This document shows, one piece after another, positions 60,667 to 64,000 of a stretch of DNA of 64,000 bases. The position numbers and the translations under genes are program-made. A model generated the notes under the pieces. The model was not told where the DNA came from. It made no database searches and worked only from the letters and a program-made list of their open reading frames with translations. The DNA is from Viscum album (lineage: Eukaryota > Streptophyta > Magnoliopsida > Santalales > Viscaceae), in the NCBI GenBank assembly GCA_963277665.1, contig OY728122.1, forward strand, positions 2,126,372,024 through 2,126,436,023. Reading direction: 5' to 3'. Every line of letters starts with the position of its first letter. Position 1 is the stretch's first letter.

Positions 60667-63600
60667 CTCTTTTTTCATAAATCTGATCAAAGTTTCACTT
60701 GTGAATTTATCATTGATAATGCTCATATCTTTTGATCCCTTATTTATGCCAAGAATAAATATCAAGATAGGAGGTCTCTCTGGAGGGACCTCTCCTCTCT
60801 CAATTCAAAAATTCATTCCCCCTGGATCGTTGCGGGTGATTTTAATGCTATTCTTTCTGCTGATGAAAAAATTGGTCCTCTTCACTCAAGTATTTCTATG
60901 AGGGATTTTAAGGCTGCTATTGAAAACTCCAATCTCACTGAGATCACTCTAAGTGGTGCCAAATACACGTGGTATAGGATTCATTACAATAGAGTGGTTG
61001 CGAGCAAACTGGACAGAGCCTTTTCTAATGACCATGCTTTAGATACTTGGTATTCCATCTCTAGTAACACCCTTCCAAAACTTCATTCTGACCATCATCC
61101 TATTTTGGTCACCATCTCCCTCAACATTCGGAAACCCTCTTTCCCATTTAGATTCAACAATGCTTGGTTCTCTGACCCTGACTGTTGTAATCTCATCAAT
61201 CATTTTTGGTCATCTCTGAATAATTCCGATGAGGATTTTTCTTGTCCTCTTAAATTAAAATATCTCAAACGCAAGCTCAAATCTTGGTGCAGCACTAAAG
61301 CAATTCAAATTGACAATGACATCCTCTCTCTTGAGAATGAGCTGCATCAAATTCAAAACAAAAACACCCACTTAGACTTCGCCTCTGATCACAATCCAGA
61401 AGCCCAAATTACTATGAACCTAAATATGCTTCTTGCCTTCAAAGAAAACATCCGCAAGCATACTTTTAGAATCAAATGGCTCCCTGATGGTGATCGTAAC
61501 ACCAAGTTCTACAACTCTTTACAAAGAATTTGGAAAGATAGTAGGCCTCTTGCCTCCCATAAAGATGGCGATAACCTTTTGGATAAAGAAGAAGACATTG
61601 TTCAGCATGTTGTTTCTTACTTTGAATCTTTATTCAATGGGCCTTGTATGAACAAGGACCTCATTAATGAAGTCATTCCTACTATTGTTACTGATGTTGA
61701 TAATAGTTTTCTCCTGGGTGTTCCTCTTGATCATGAAATTAGAGACACTGTCTTTGGTTTGAACCCTGACAGTGCCCCAGGACTTGATGGATTCACTAAT
61801 GGTTTCTATAAAAATTATTGGGATATCATCCATGCTGATGTTTGCAAGCTCGTTAAATCTTTCTTTGCTAATGGTTTCTTACCTCAGGGCTTAGATTCCC
61901 AATTCCTTGCTTTGATCCCCAAAGTTGATAATGCCGCTGAAATCCATCTTTTTCGCCCTATAGCTCTGATCAACACCCTCTATAAAATTATTACCAAGCT
62001 TATAGCTAATAGACTCAACACTATTACTGACAAAATTATCTCCTACAATCAATTTGGTTTTATCAAGGGGCGATCAATCCAAGACTGCATTTGTCGTGCT
62101 CCGGAATGCACTAACATGTTAAATAATAAAAATAGAGGTGGAAAAATCGCCATTCAACTAGACATTCGTAAAGCCTTTGACACTATGGACTGGAATTTCA
62201 TTTTCAAAGTTCTTCATGGTTTTGGCTTCAATGATAACTTCATATCTAGAATTAAAATCCTCTTTAATTCTACTCATGTTTCCATTTTGGTCAATGGATC
62301 GCCTAGAGGGTTTTTCAAATGTTCTAAAGGAGTCAGACAATGAGATCCCTTATCTGCTATTCTTTTTTCCATTGCAGAAGACTATTTTAGTCGTCTGCAC
62401 ACCCATATGGTTGATCATAACAAGCTCAAACCAATTCAGGCTTACAGAAATGTGAATTCCCCCACTCACCTCCTTTATGCTGATGACATCATTCTTTTTC
62501 TAAAGGGTGATCTTAAAAACATCAGAACTCTTAAAGCTGCTATCAACCATTACGAGGAGATCTCGGGTCAAGTCATTGGTTGGAATAAATCTTTCATTTA
62601 CTTTGGAAAAAACTTCCGTTCTGCTAGAAAAAATAGTATTATCAATGAGCTTAACATCAAAGAAGGTACTATCCCTTTCAAGTACCTTGGGGTTCCCATC
62701 TTCTGGGGTAGACCCAAAGCCTTCTACTTTTTAAGCATTGTTGACCAGGTTCTTTATCAACTTTCCTCTTGGAAAGGAAAATCCCTCTCAATGGCGGGGA
62801 GAGTTTGCCTTGTTACGTCTGTTATTGTTTCCAAACTTGTCTACTCGATGATGGTCTATAAATGGCCTACTAGTCTCATTAAAAAGATAAATGTTCACAT
62901 TAAAAACTTTGTCTGGTCTGGAAGCACTTTGGATAGAAAACTTGTGACTATTCCTTGGGCTAAGTGCTGTATGCCTATAGCCATGGGTGGTCTTGGTATT
63001 AAAAACATTAAGTTCTTCAATGAAGCTCTTCAAGCCAGATTAACTTGGAACCTGATTCACAATGACACCCCTCCTATTGCTTTTATCAAAAACAGGTTCA
63101 TTGATAGATTGAAAAGATCTAATAGAAGTTTCATGACCTCTTCCATTTGGCCCTCTGTTAGAGACACTTATGACAATATTATGCACAATGCTAGATGGAT
63201 GGTTTCGAGAAACTCTTCCATGAGATTCTGGTTGGACTATTGGACTGGTGCTCCTCTTATCTCTGTGACTCCCCTTGACCATATCCCTGTTGACATCAAC
63301 TCCACTGTCAATAATGTGATTAATTATCACATTGATTCCCTTCCCGAAAACATTACTCAAATTATTGATTCCTACCATTTTTCTACCTCATGTGATTTCT
63401 TGATTTGGGATCCTTCTCATAATGGGATCCTTAATTCCAAAAACTTTTATAATCACTCCTTACACAACGCTGATAATGATATGAAATGGATAAATTTTTT
63501 TGACAAACCTTGGATCAAACCTTCTAGATTCACTCTTATTTGGCGTCTCGCCCACAATAGGGTTCCCACTGATGTTTGTCTTCAAAGTTTTGGTATCCAA

Positions 63601-64000
63601 CTTTGTTCAAAATGTCGCCTTTGCAATCAGCATAGAGAAGATTCTAACCACTTATTTCTATCTTGTGCTACTTCCACCGCTCTTTGGAACTATATTTTTG
63701 ACAGTTTTGATTGCAGATGGCTGGTTCAGAACTCAATTGATGAGCAGCTTAAGAGTTGTGTTGCTAAGGATAACTCTCAACAAATCAGAAACTTGTTCCT
63801 TGCTGGGGTCTCAGAGCTGATAAATGTGATATGGTATGATAGAAACTCGATTCTTCACAATAATTGCTCACACAACATTAATGCAGGTAAAACACGAATT
63901 CTTATTGCTATTCGGGAAGCTGCGCTGATTCAGAATGGTTCCTGCAACAATTCAGTGGATGATTTTATGATCCTTAGACGTCTCCGAGTTGAGGCCATTT
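60667..64000 (+). mobile_element. 5'-truncated L1-type LINE, running off the right edge
   Basis: Similarity to plant L1 ORF2 begins inside the endonuclease near 60667 (KSDQSF) and continues to the window end. ORF1 and the first part of the endonuclease are missing, as expected for 5' truncation during target-primed insertion. The 3' end, poly(A) tail and target duplication are outside the window. It is far better preserved than the LTR elements. Confidence 0.85.
60667..64000 (+). pseudogene. LINE ORF2: endonuclease (partial), reverse transcriptase, zinc-binding domain
   Basis: One frame stays open from about 60667 to 64000 except for TGA at 60733 and TGA at 62341. In order: endonuclease end with FIYAKNKYQDRRSLW, the GDFN motif at 60835-60846 and the catalytic SDHHPIL near 61087; RT with PDSAPGLDGF near 61770, FRPIALINTLYKIITKLIA near 61950, GFIKGRSIQD near 62062, LDIRKAFDTMDW near 62160, GVRQ-stop-DPLS at 62329-62355, the catalytic LLYADDIILF at 62470-62500, and KYLGVPI near 62680; then near 63520-63700 the zinc-binding domain typical of plant non-LTR RTs (WRLAHNRVPT, CSKCRLC, H and C in NHLFLSC). 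The second stop replaces the glycine of the GVRQGDPLS motif by one change (GGA to TGA). N-terminal endonuclease residues are absent, so it is defective. Confidence 0.9.

Overview
The window is plant nuclear DNA made almost entirely of transposable elements. I found no host gene, tRNA, rRNA or CRISPR array. The evidence for a plant is: several Ty3/gypsy LTR retrotransposons with gag-protease-RT-RNase H-integrase-chromodomain order (Del/Tekay-like chromoviruses, by inference), primer-binding sites matching the 3' end of plant initiator tRNA-Met, a CACTA-type DNA transposon with a 3-bp target duplication, and an L1-type LINE with a plant-style zinc-binding C-terminus. Most of the window is strongly AT-rich. 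Element A (about 4-13 kb) is conspicuously GC-richer. I cannot name the species.

The layout is a set of nested insertions. The oldest layer is element E (+ strand), seen as decayed pol pieces at 13121-15227 and 36962-37976 and a 3' LTR starting at 37977. Element A (- strand, 3781-13120) ends its 5' LTR against E's pol. Element D (- strand, LTR at 1-3780, running off the left edge) sits inside A's 3' LTR. Element B (+ strand, 15228-36961) is inserted in E. Element C (- strand, 21267-31544, perfect 5-bp target duplication TCAAT) is inserted in B's reverse transcriptase. A 794-bp CACTA element (17753-18546, target duplication TTA) is inserted in B's 5' LTR. With the CACTA removed, B's two LTRs match in length (about 2840 and 2833 bp).

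From about 41 kb to 56.5 kb I see only very AT-rich sequence with no recognisable gene. A fifth LTR (F, + strand, 56539-59959) follows, with an adjacent primer-binding site and a decayed leader. The right end is a 5'-truncated LINE (60667-64000+) whose ORF2 is open to the window edge apart from two nonsense codons.

The most unusual signal is a 270-nt reading frame in the U3 part of the LTRs of B and C, in the sense of the element. Three of its four copies are exactly 90 codons long including the stop. The two intact copies (31041-31310 minus, 34367-34636 plus) share 52 of 89 residues and keep a continuous 3-4 hydrophobic heptad over about 46 residues, which predicts a coiled coil. In the 3' LTR it would lie downstream of pol on the genomic RNA. 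Other notable signals are splice-like sites conserved across the LTRs, nonsense codons in A's pol that are mostly TAG with no frameshift, and an array of alternating palindromes in the CACTA element.
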